Part shown: positions 6,649 through 12,985 of the stretch, in pieces | Position numbering within the stretch: the first letter of the stretch is position 1 | Layout of the letters: the number at the start of each line of letters is the position of its first letter | The notes under the pieces: model-generated | Databases searched by the model: none | What the model was told of the DNA's origin: nothing | What the model saw: the letters and a program-made list of their open reading frames with translations, nothing else | DNA from: an uncultured Chthoniobacterales bacterium | GTDB lineage: Bacteria > Verrucomicrobiota > Verrucomicrobiia > Chthoniobacterales > UBA10450 | Direction: 5' to 3' | Length of the DNA stretch: 18,885 nucleotides | Assembly (NCBI GenBank): GCA_955652255.1 | Contig: CATPAW010000081.1 | Location: forward strand, 1 to 18,885 | Position numbers and translations under genes: made by a program

Positions 6649-7476
6649 CTACAGCGCTGAAGCGCGCACCCGATTGCGAATTACAGCGTAAACCGAAACG
6701 ACGATCAACAACACACCGAACGTGCAGACGATCGCCGCACCGGAAGGTAAATCCCACCAAAACGACAGAAACAAGCCAGCGATCCCACCGATGAGCGCGA
6801 TGATCCAACCGATCAGCAAACGCCTGCCGAGCGTGTCGGCGAGATTAATTCCGCATACCGCCGGCGCGATCAGATAGCTGAAGACAAGCAGGACCCCAGC
6901 GATCCGCACGAAAATCGTGACCACTAAACCGAAGGCGGCGTAGAAAAGAAAATCCCACCAGCGCACGCGCAGGCCCTTCGTATACGCCCCGTCGCGGTCG
7001 AAAGACACGAGTAGGAAATTCTTGCGCAATACAAAATGCAACAGCCCGACCGCGACAAAAAGGGCGAAGCATTTCCAAACTTCTTGGGGCGTCACCAGGA
7101 GGATGTTTCCCACGAGCATGTTCTTGATTTCCGAATCGCCTTCCGCGGCGCGACTGAGGAGCAAGACCGCTGCAGCGGCGGCCACCACGTACGAAATTCC
7201 GATAACTGCTTCCTGCGGAATCTGGCTCGTCCGTTTTCCGGTCACGGAAAAAACTGCGGCGCCGACGAGCGTGAAGCCGAGGCCGATGGCGAAGGTCTTT
7301 GGACTTTGTAAATCCATGTGCAGTAGCACGGCCAGGCAGATCCCGAGCGACGCCATTTGCGCCATGGCGATGTCGATGAAAATGATGCCGCGCTGGACGA
7401 CGTGCAGGCCGAGATAAACCAGCAGCCAGGGCAACAACACGCAGGCCACAATGGGCCAAAACATTACCTCAAACAT
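6649..7476 (-). CDS. ABC-3 family metal transporter permease (ZnuB-like)
   Basis: A 275-residue inner-membrane permease with about eight hydrophobic segments. Family features include the N-terminal block with GLHVVQRGIIFIDIAMAQMASLG, the central KNMLVGNILLVTP, and the AGVLLVFSYLIAPAVCG segment followed by GWIIALIGGIAGLFLSFWWDLPSGAAIV, which are typical of ZnuB/MntB/TroC proteins. It would form the membrane channel for zinc or manganese delivered by the binding protein encoded just upstream. The start ATG at 7474-7476 gives the expected N-terminus. An ABC-3 permease needs a cytoplasmic ATPase, but none is encoded in the window; the 88-base gap before this gene contains a repeat element instead. 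Confidence 0.93.
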   Translation of the reverse strand: MFEVMFWPIVACVLLPWLLVYLGLHVVQRGIIFIDIAMAQMASLGICLAVLLHMDLQSPKTFAIGLGFTLVGAAVFSVTGKRTSQIPQEAVIGISYVVAAAAAVLLLSRAAEGDSEIKNMLVGNILLVTPQEVWKCFALFVAVGLLHFVLRKNFLLVSFDRDGAYTKGLRVRWWDFLFYAAFGLVVTIFVRIAGVLLVFSYLIAPAVCGINLADTLGRRLLIGWIIALIGGIAGLFLSFWWDLPSGAAIVCTFGVLLIVVSVYAVIRNRVRASAL

Positions 7477-7523
7477 AAATTTCCGACCTCGGTAAGGCGA
7501 CGCTCCGCGGAGCCGTTGAATTC

Positions 7524-7550
7524 GTAGGCTCGACAGAGTCTCGCCCGACC
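7524..7550. repeat. 27-base dispersed repeat, copy 2 (inverted relative to copy 1)
   Basis: It matches the reverse complement of 4415-4441 at 25 of 27 positions. It lies in the 88-base gap between the binding protein and permease genes, where an ABC ATPase gene might be expected. A second short palindrome, GCTCCGCGGAGC, lies just before it (7502-7513). Confidence 0.7.
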
Positions 7551-7564
7551 AAATGATTTATTTT

Positions 7565-8464
7565 TCATTTCAGCGCAGCCGCCAGCCGCGAGACGAGTGT
7601 GTCGATCAACTTCACGTAATTATCGGTCCCCGGCAGGCCGCCTGGGAATTGCGCAAAGTCCACCACCTTCGCGCCAGTCGCGCTCGCCACTTTCTCCGCG
7701 ATTCTCCGGTCGTGAAACGGCTCGACCAAAATGACTTTTATCTTTTGCGCCTTCATCTGCGCAATCACTTCGGTCAGGTGCGAAGGCGAAGGCGGGATGC
7801 CAGGCTTCGGCTCGAGGAAGATGTCGATGTTCAAACCGAAGCGGTGCGCGAAATAAACCCATGAATCGTGGTAGGCGACGACGTTAAGGCCTTTGAACGG
7901 CAACAGCGCAGCGCCCCATTCCTGCAACTTCGCGTTGATGGTCGCTTCGAACTTCTTGTAGTTCGCGTCGTAAACGGCCGCATTGGCCGCATCGAGCGTG
8001 GAAAAGGATTGCGCGATATGTTGGGCAATCGCTTTGGCAATGATCGGGTCAACCGTGAAATGCGGATTGCCGAGCGCGTGCACGTCGCCCGCCGCGCGCG
8101 TTACGTTCGTGGGCACGTTCATAAGGCGAACGCCGGCCGAGGCTTCAACCCGGCCTGGTTTGCCGATCTCGATTTTTGGGTTGCGCGCGTTTTGAAGGAG
8201 CGGCGGCAACCAGCCGATCTCAAGCTCCGCGCCGCCGTCGATCAAGACATCAGCATTGCGCATCGACACTACGAAACTCGGCCGCGCATCGACGAAGTGC
8301 GGATCTTCCGTCGCCTTTGCGAGCGTCACGACTTCGACTTTGTCACCGCCGACCTCGCGCGCGAGCGAGCCGAAGTCCGGCAGCGTCGCCACGACGTTGA
8401 GTTTGGCGTGAGCGGAGAAACCGCATGCCAGAATTGCGGACAGGATCAACAGAATTTTTTTCAT
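7565..8464 (-). CDS. Periplasmic metal-binding protein of an ABC transporter (ZnuA-like)
   Basis: A 299-residue cluster A-I binding protein. It has a signal peptide (MKKILLILSAILACGFSAHA) and the usual metal ligands: His56 (EDPHFVDARPS), His135 (GNPHFTVDP), His199 (VAYHDSW) and a likely acidic fourth ligand near the C-terminus (Asp281 in GTDNYV). Three histidines plus an acidic residue fit zinc better than manganese, where the third is usually Glu. The His-rich loop found in many ZnuA proteins is absent; that place holds PKPGIPPSPSHL. The frame is open to 8533, but the ATG at 8462-8464 starts the signal peptide and is 4 bases from the stop of the barrel gene. It should hand metal to the downstream permease. 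Confidence 0.93.
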   Translation of the reverse strand: MKKILLILSAILACGFSAHAKLNVVATLPDFGSLAREVGGDKVEVVTLAKATEDPHFVDARPSFVVSMRNADVLIDGGAELEIGWLPPLLQNARNPKIEIGKPGRVEASAGVRLMNVPTNVTRAAGDVHALGNPHFTVDPIIAKAIAQHIAQSFSTLDAANAAVYDANYKKFEATINAKLQEWGAALLPFKGLNVVAYHDSWVYFAHRFGLNIDIFLEPKPGIPPSPSHLTEVIAQMKAQKIKVILVEPFHDRRIAEKVASATGAKVVDFAQFPGGLPGTDNYVKLIDTLVSRLAAALK

Positions 8465-8468
8465 GAGT

Positions 8469-10091
8469 TTAGAATTTGTGTGCGCCGTGGGAGCCGAGAA
8501 TGAATTCGAACTGAAGAAAGACCGAATCGACATCGCGACCCGCCAGGAAAAAGTTTTCCTCGAGGAAATCGTGGTTGTACTGCAACCGGATTTTTGAAAA
8601 CTCGGTCGGATACCAGGTCAAGTTGGCGCTGATGCGCGAGCGCGTTTGCCGGTCGGGATCATCGGTGAAATGCGAGTCGGTGTCGTACAGGTAGTCGCCG
8701 CGCACGCCGACGACCCAGCCTTTTTTGAATCCCCACATTACTTGCGAATACATTCCCCAATCGTGGAACGTTTCGGCCACGGGGAAGGATTCGTTCATCC
8801 CGCGGCCGGCTTCGAACCGGCGATACATCACTTCGGTTTGCCATTTCACAAACGGAAACCCGCCCTCGGCATGGGAGCTTTTCCATTTGTAAAGAAAATC
8901 GCCACCGTAAATCTGCGTCCGCGAATTGGCGCCGGTTTCATTTGATCCGAACGCGCCGGAAGCTCCTGCGAGCACGACCTGCGTCGGGCTAAGATCGACA
9001 GAATTTTCCCAGCGCGGGATCCAGACGAAATCCTGCAAGCCGCGGGCTTCGCGGTCCGTCGTCATGCGGCCGAAAAAGATGCCGCCATCGCCGGGATTCC
9101 GAAATGAGTAACCGGTGCCGCCGCGGCCATTTTGCACGGCAAAGATTACCTGCGAATACCACGGCACCGGCACGATCCACGAGATTTGCGCGCCGACGCC
9201 GCGCAACCCGTCCGGGCCAAGCAAACGGCCGTGAACAAGCGGCGCGTCGGCAAAATCCCAAGTGTGCGGATGCGTTGGATTGATCCGGCCGAACGCGGCG
9301 AAGAATTGTCCGGCTTTGAGTTGCAAGTTAAAGGGCAAGCTCGTGGTTTGCAGAAATGCCTCCTCGACTTCGACTTCGGTCTTGTTGTCGTTGTCCAATT
9401 TGAAAACAATGTTGGCAAAACCTTCGAAGTAAGGATCGACCGCGCCGTCAAAGGCGAGCTCGATGTTGCGCGCATTGAAACCGCGCTGTTGCGGATCGTG
9501 ATCGCCCACTTCGATGTGATCGAGGTCGCGCGCGCTCGAGTAAGCGAGTGCGAACAATCCGTCGAAAGAAATGTTCATGTAATTTTTGCCGCCACCGATC
9601 GTAATCGGTTGCGCTAACGACGCGCCCGCCCCGCTGCTTGAGATCGTTTCTGGTGCCGATGTTACGACCGAGGTGTCCGTGGTCGGAAAACTTCCCGGCG
9701 CGGGGGTGCCGCTTACCGCCGGCGCAGTTGTCGATGAAACAACTGAGGTGTCTTCGGTTGGAAAACGTGGTGGTGCGCTCGCGGCGGGTGCGGGCGAACC
9801 GGCCGCGCCGGCAATGGGGGAAGGCTCCGGATTTTGCGGCGGCGGCGCCTCCCCCGCGAAGTTCGCTTTTTCCAGTGCAGCCTGCTGATCTTTCACTTGC
9901 TGTTGCAATGTCTTCACCGTCTCAGTGAGCGATTGCACTTGCTGACGCAGCGCTTCCACATCGGCGGCGCTGGCCGGCGTTGCATTTGAAACGGCGGACG
10001 CCGGCGATGAATTGGGAGCAGGCGCCGCTTCCTGCGCAGAAGCGATCGCCAGCGGGAAAATCGCCAGCGTTACCAAAATAAATTTTCTCAT
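8469..10091 (-). CDS. Outer-membrane beta-barrel protein with coiled-coil N-terminus, probable metal-uptake porin
   Basis: A 540-residue protein with a signal peptide (MRKFILVTLAIFPLAIASAQ), a coiled-coil segment (about residues 42-76, ADVEALRQQVQSL and following heptads), a Pro/Ala/Ser/Thr-rich linker (about 80-160) and a beta-barrel (about 165-540) of alternating amphipathic strands ending in a final Phe. Barrel blocks such as FNARNIELAFDGAVDPYFEGFANIVFKLD and INPTHPHTWDF, and the GSHGAHKF end, resemble proteins often named zinc-regulated outer membrane receptors. There is no TonB box or plug domain, so it is not a TonB-dependent receptor. The linker carries a near-duplicate: FPTEDTSVVSS (110-120) and FPTTDTSVVTS (135-145). 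It is the first gene of the cluster, 4 bases from the binding protein gene, which supports a role in metal entry. Confidence 0.85.
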   Translation of the reverse strand: MRKFILVTLAIFPLAIASAQEAAPAPNSSPASAVSNATPASAADVEALRQQVQSLTETVKTLQQQVKDQQAALEKANFAGEAPPPQNPEPSPIAGAAGSPAPAASAPPRFPTEDTSVVSSTTAPAVSGTPAPGSFPTTDTSVVTSAPETISSSGAGASLAQPITIGGGKNYMNISFDGLFALAYSSARDLDHIEVGDHDPQQRGFNARNIELAFDGAVDPYFEGFANIVFKLDNDNKTEVEVEEAFLQTTSLPFNLQLKAGQFFAAFGRINPTHPHTWDFADAPLVHGRLLGPDGLRGVGAQISWIVPVPWYSQVIFAVQNGRGGTGYSFRNPGDGGIFFGRMTTDREARGLQDFVWIPRWENSVDLSPTQVVLAGASGAFGSNETGANSRTQIYGGDFLYKWKSSHAEGGFPFVKWQTEVMYRRFEAGRGMNESFPVAETFHDWGMYSQVMWGFKKGWVVGVRGDYLYDTDSHFTDDPDRQTRSRISANLTWYPTEFSKIRLQYNHDFLEENFFLAGRDVDSVFLQFEFILGSHGAHKF

Positions 10092-10112
10092 TCAAAACTC
10101 CTGATCAAAAAC

Positions 10113-10130
10113 TCGGGCGTCAGCGCCCGA
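10113..10130. repeat. Small palindrome upstream of the barrel gene
   Basis: TCGGGCG (10113-10119) and CGCCCGA (10124-10130) form a 7-base inverted repeat with a 4-base loop, 21 bases upstream of the barrel start codon. It may be part of a structured leader or a short dispersed repeat. Confidence 0.5.
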
Positions 10131-10147
10131 TCGATTCAAATCTGCTG

Positions 10148-10224
10148 CGTTCGGCGAACGTTGATTCAGCGGCGTGAGGAACGCGCTAACCGCCGCTATC
10201 CCACAGACGCGGGGAAGAATCAAC
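10148..10224 (-). promoter_or_regulatory. Candidate structured leader upstream of the metal cluster
   Basis: Two structures are visible. A small palindrome, CGTTCG-G-CGAACG, occupies 10148-10160. A nested pair surrounds 10160-10224: outer arms GTTGATTC (10160-10167) and GAATCAAC (10217-10224), inner arms AGCGGCG (10168-10174) and CGCCGCT (10191-10197). With the 10113-10130 hairpin the region between the small His-containing gene and the barrel gene is mostly foldable. It could be a terminator of the upstream gene, an attenuator or a leader RNA. No known riboswitch class is recognised. Confidence 0.35.
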
Positions 10225-10227
10225 GCT

Positions 10228-10557
10228 TCAGGAGTGCGCGGGCGGCGCGTGCTCGAAAATGCTCGCGCCGAGGAATGGCGATTGGACCCATTGCGGATCC
10301 AATGCTGGAATTTTCGAAAATTGAGCGGCGGCGGCAGGCGAGGCGACGAGCGGCGCGGGCGGGGCATGATGATAATTGCCCGCAGCGACAAGCGTGACCG
10401 CGCATTCATGCTGGCTGCGCTTCACATCGGGATGAAAGCGCTCATGCAGGCGCGGTGACGCCGAAAGCGCCATCGCGAAAAGAAACGCGCCGAGCAATCC
10501 GCATGCAACGGTGCTGCGGCAAAGCTGAGAACGTTTGAGGATGGTCTCGCCCCGCAT
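10228..10557 (-). CDS. Small exported or membrane protein with His/Cys content, unknown function
   Basis: About 109 residues from the ATG at 10555-10557 (131 if the ATG at 10621-10623 is used). A hydrophobic segment (CGLLGAFLFAMALSASP) after a basic N-terminus suggests a signal peptide or anchor. The rest is short, with LHERFHPDVKRSQHECAV, then NYHHAPPAP and a final FEHAPPAHS, giving several His and one Cys that could bind metal. No family is recognised with confidence. The shorter start is preferred because it puts the hydrophobic segment near the N-terminus, but no clear Shine-Dalgarno sequence decides it. It lies between the metal uptake cluster and the divergent P-type ATPase, so a metal-related role is possible; that is inference from position and composition. 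Confidence 0.5.
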   Translation of the reverse strand: MRGETILKRSQLCRSTVACGLLGAFLFAMALSASPRLHERFHPDVKRSQHECAVTLVAAGNYHHAPPAPLVASPAAAAQFSKIPALDPQWVQSPFLGASIFEHAPPAHS

Positions 10558-10676
10558 GTCAGCGGACTTTGATTTGTCCGGGCGAATTCTCAAGGCAAAT
10601 CTTTTCGCATAAACGAATGACATCCGATTCAGAACAGCCTATTTGATGCCGCTGTTCGCAGGTTTATCATTAGCGG

Positions 10677-12626
10677 ATGACCGCCAGCGGACATGATTCT
10701 GAAAGTCACCACCCTGCGCATTCGCATGGTGAGCACTCGCATGGACTCGTCGAACATGCGCAAGATCATCATCAAAGCGGGGCGGCCGAATATGTTCGTC
10801 TCGGGCTGATGGCTTTGGTCATCGCGGCGAGTCTGACCGGCTGGTGGCGGCACTGGATGCCGCGCGACTGGCTGGCGTTTGCGGCCACGCTCATCGGCGG
10901 GTTCCCTATCTTCGCCGAAGCGTGGGAGAACCTGCGCAAGCGGCGCATGACGATGGAGCTGTCGATGACGCTCGCGCTCATTGCCGCGCTATGCATCGGA
11001 CAATTTTTAACCGCGCTCGTCATCGCGTTTTTCGTGCTTTTCGCTGAGCTGGTCGAAGACTACACAGTCGGCGGCGGGCGGCGGGCGATCCAAAGTCTTA
11101 TTGATGCCCTGCCGCGCCGTGTAACCGTGCGTCGCAACGGCGAAGAGCGCGAACTGGGCACGCACGAAATCGCCTCCGGCGAGACCATCGTCATCCGACC
11201 AGGCGAACGCATTCCCGCCGACGGCGTAGTGAGCAAAGGCCACAGTTTCGTGGACCAATCTTCGATCACCGGCGAGTCGTTGCCGATCGAGAAAGTCGAG
11301 CAGAGCAAAGTTCTCGCCGGCACGATCAACAAAGACGGCGTGCTCGAAGTGTGCGTCGAGAAAATCGGGCGCGATACCACCTTTGGCAAAATCATTGAGA
11401 TCGTCGAGCAAGCAGAGAAATCTCGCGCGCCTGTGCAGCGCATCGCCGATCGGCTGGCGGCGGGGCTGGTGTATTTTGCGTTCGCCGCGGCGGTGCTCAC
11501 ACTCATCGTCACGCGCAATATCACGTCCACCATTGCGGTGATCATCGTCGCTGGCGCATGCGGTGTGGCGGCGGGCACGCCGCTCGCCATCCTCGCAGGA
11601 ATCGGCAGCGCCGCCCGGCGCGGCATTATTACTAAAGGCGGACTTTACCTCGAGCAGCTCAGCCGCATCGACACGATCGTTCTGGATAAAACCGGCACGC
11701 TCACTCTCGGTATTCCCGAAGTGACCGCTGTGCGCGCGCTCGACGACGTCACCGAGAACGACGTGCTCCAGACCGCTGCGATCGCCGAGCAGCATTCCGA
11801 GCATCCGCTCGGCGAAGCTATCGTGCGTCGCGCCCGTGAGCGCAATTTGCCGTTGCGCGAGTATTCGCACCTGCGTTACTCGCCGGGCAAAGGAATCGTC
11901 TGCGAGGAATCGGGCACACGCATCCTCGTCGGCACGCGCGCGCTGTTTGAAGAGCAGGGCGTCGCGGTTCCGGCCAATGCAGTTTCCGAAGTTGCCAGTC
12001 ACAATGGCGCTGGCAAAACTGTTGTGCTGGTCGGGCGCGACCGGAAGATTCTCGGCGCTGTGACGCTGGCCGATCAGCTTCGCGCCGAAGCGAGGCAAGC
12101 AGTGAACGATCTCAAAGCGAAAAATTATCGCGTCATCCTGCTCACTGGTGACAGCTCCGACACCGCACGTGTCATCGGTCGCGAGTTGGGCGTCGATGAA
12201 GCGATCGGCAATCTTTTGCCCGAACAGAAAGTGAAAAAAATTCGCGAGTTGCTGCGCGCCGGTCGCAAAGTGGCGATGGTCGGCGACGGCGTGAACGACG
12301 CGCCCGCGCTGGCCGAGGCGACGGTCGGCATCGCGATGGGCCAGGGCACCGACGTGGCGCTGGAAACCGCCGACGTCACTCTCATGACCAGCGACCTCTC
12401 GCGCCTCGTGGAAGTTCTCGCGATCAGCAAACGCTGTTACCGCGTGATCGTGTTCAATTTCTGGGGCACGATTGGTGTGGACACGGCCGGGATCGTGCTC
12501 GCCTTTTTCGGAATGCTTGCCCCGATCTTTGCCGCGCTCATTCATGTCGGCTCCGAGTTGGCGTTTATTCTTAACTCCGCGCGTCTGTTTCGTCACAAGA
12601 GCATCCTTCCGGATCATTCATCGTGA
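10677..12626 (+). CDS. Heavy-metal P1B-type ATPase with His-rich N-terminus and atypical GAC in place of CPC
   Basis: A 649-residue ion pump. The N-terminus has no HMA domain but a His-rich tail (10 His within residues 6-32), a likely metal-binding or delivery segment. P-type motifs are complete: TGES (198-201, actuator), DKTGT (337-341, phosphorylated Asp337), SEHPLG (374-379, the HP locus of P1B pumps) and GDGVNDAP (536-543). The membrane metal-site motif, normally CPC, SPC or TPC in TM6, reads GACGVAAGTPLA: the Pro is missing and only the second Cys is kept (Cys295). The last membrane segment has HVGSELAFILNSARL. It probably exports a transition metal, but the changed motif makes the ion uncertain. 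It is divergent from the small His-containing gene; the start ATG directly precedes the His-rich tail. Confidence 0.93.
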   Translation: MTASGHDSESHHPAHSHGEHSHGLVEHAQDHHQSGAAEYVRLGLMALVIAASLTGWWRHWMPRDWLAFAATLIGGFPIFAEAWENLRKRRMTMELSMTLALIAALCIGQFLTALVIAFFVLFAELVEDYTVGGGRRAIQSLIDALPRRVTVRRNGEERELGTHEIASGETIVIRPGERIPADGVVSKGHSFVDQSSITGESLPIEKVEQSKVLAGTINKDGVLEVCVEKIGRDTTFGKIIEIVEQAEKSRAPVQRIADRLAAGLVYFAFAAAVLTLIVTRNITSTIAVIIVAGACGVAAGTPLAILAGIGSAARRGIITKGGLYLEQLSRIDTIVLDKTGTLTLGIPEVTAVRALDDVTENDVLQTAAIAEQHSEHPLGEAIVRRARERNLPLREYSHLRYSPGKGIVCEESGTRILVGTRALFEEQGVAVPANAVSEVASHNGAGKTVVLVGRDRKILGAVTLADQLRAEARQAVNDLKAKNYRVILLTGDSSDTARVIGRELGVDEAIGNLLPEQKVKKIRELLRAGRKVAMVGDGVNDAPALAEATVGIAMGQGTDVALETADVTLMTSDLSRLVEVLAISKRCYRVIVFNFWGTIGVDTAGIVLAFFGMLAPIFAALIHVGSELAFILNSARLFRHKSILPDHSS

Positions 12627-12864
12627 ACCTCGCACTCACCTCCTTACAGGTTGCTTCCGGGAAGGAGGCAGCCTATCAGGAATGGTCAAATCACAGTCGC
12701 TCGAACCGGTCACGCGTGGGCACTACATGGGGGAAACTGATCTGCTCGCGTCGCCGACTCGCGCGGCTGAATCGCTCGCGCCGGGCGTCTGGGAACGACT
12801 ACAGACGATTCGGCAGCGGTATGATCCCCAAGGGCTGTTCTACGGCCACATTGGCCAGGCGTGA
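12626..12864 (+). pseudogene. Frameshifted C-terminal remnant of an FAD-linked oxidase (BBE-type)
   Basis: Two frames joined near 12680-12690 make a continuous protein tail. Frame 2 gives ALTSLQVASGKEAAYQEWSN, and frame 1 continues with QSLEPVTRGHYMGETDLL and then APGVWERLQTIRQRYDPQGLFYGHIG, ending at a TGA (12862-12864). The WERLQ..RYDPQGLF ending is characteristic of the C-terminal BBE segment of FAD-binding oxidoreductases of the berberine bridge/GlcD type. The rest of such an enzyme (usually well over 400 residues, with the FAD domain) is absent, and the remnant begins at the P-type ATPase stop codon. So it is a decayed fragment, not a functional gene. A start GTG at 12623 overlaps the ATPase stop but probably only by chance. 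Confidence 0.65.
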
Positions 12865-12985
12865 GCCGCGGATTTAACCCATTTCATGTGCTAAGCAAGT
12901 AATTGCGCCGAGGGTCGTGCTCTTTCCATCCGGCGAGAAAGATCGACAACGAGTGAGATCGCGACTAAGTCATCACGCGAGCGGC

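Noticed and set aside
7868..8503. 211-codon plus-strand frame
   Set aside because: Antisense to the ZnuA-like gene, with no protein family features.
8469..10091. TonB-dependent receptor annotation for the barrel
   Set aside because: No TonB box or plug domain is present; the N-terminus is a coiled coil and Pro-rich linker, and 540 residues is short for that family.
10558..10676. Zur/Fur operator between the small His-containing gene and the P-type ATPase
   Set aside because: I looked for an AT-rich palindrome such as TGATAATNATTATCA and found only short, weak symmetry (for example CCGCT/AGCGG); not enough to call.
11007..12617. 536-codon open frame on the minus strand
   Set aside because: It is antisense to the P1B ATPase, whose motifs are unmistakable; the long open frame is a codon-bias shadow in GC-rich sequence.
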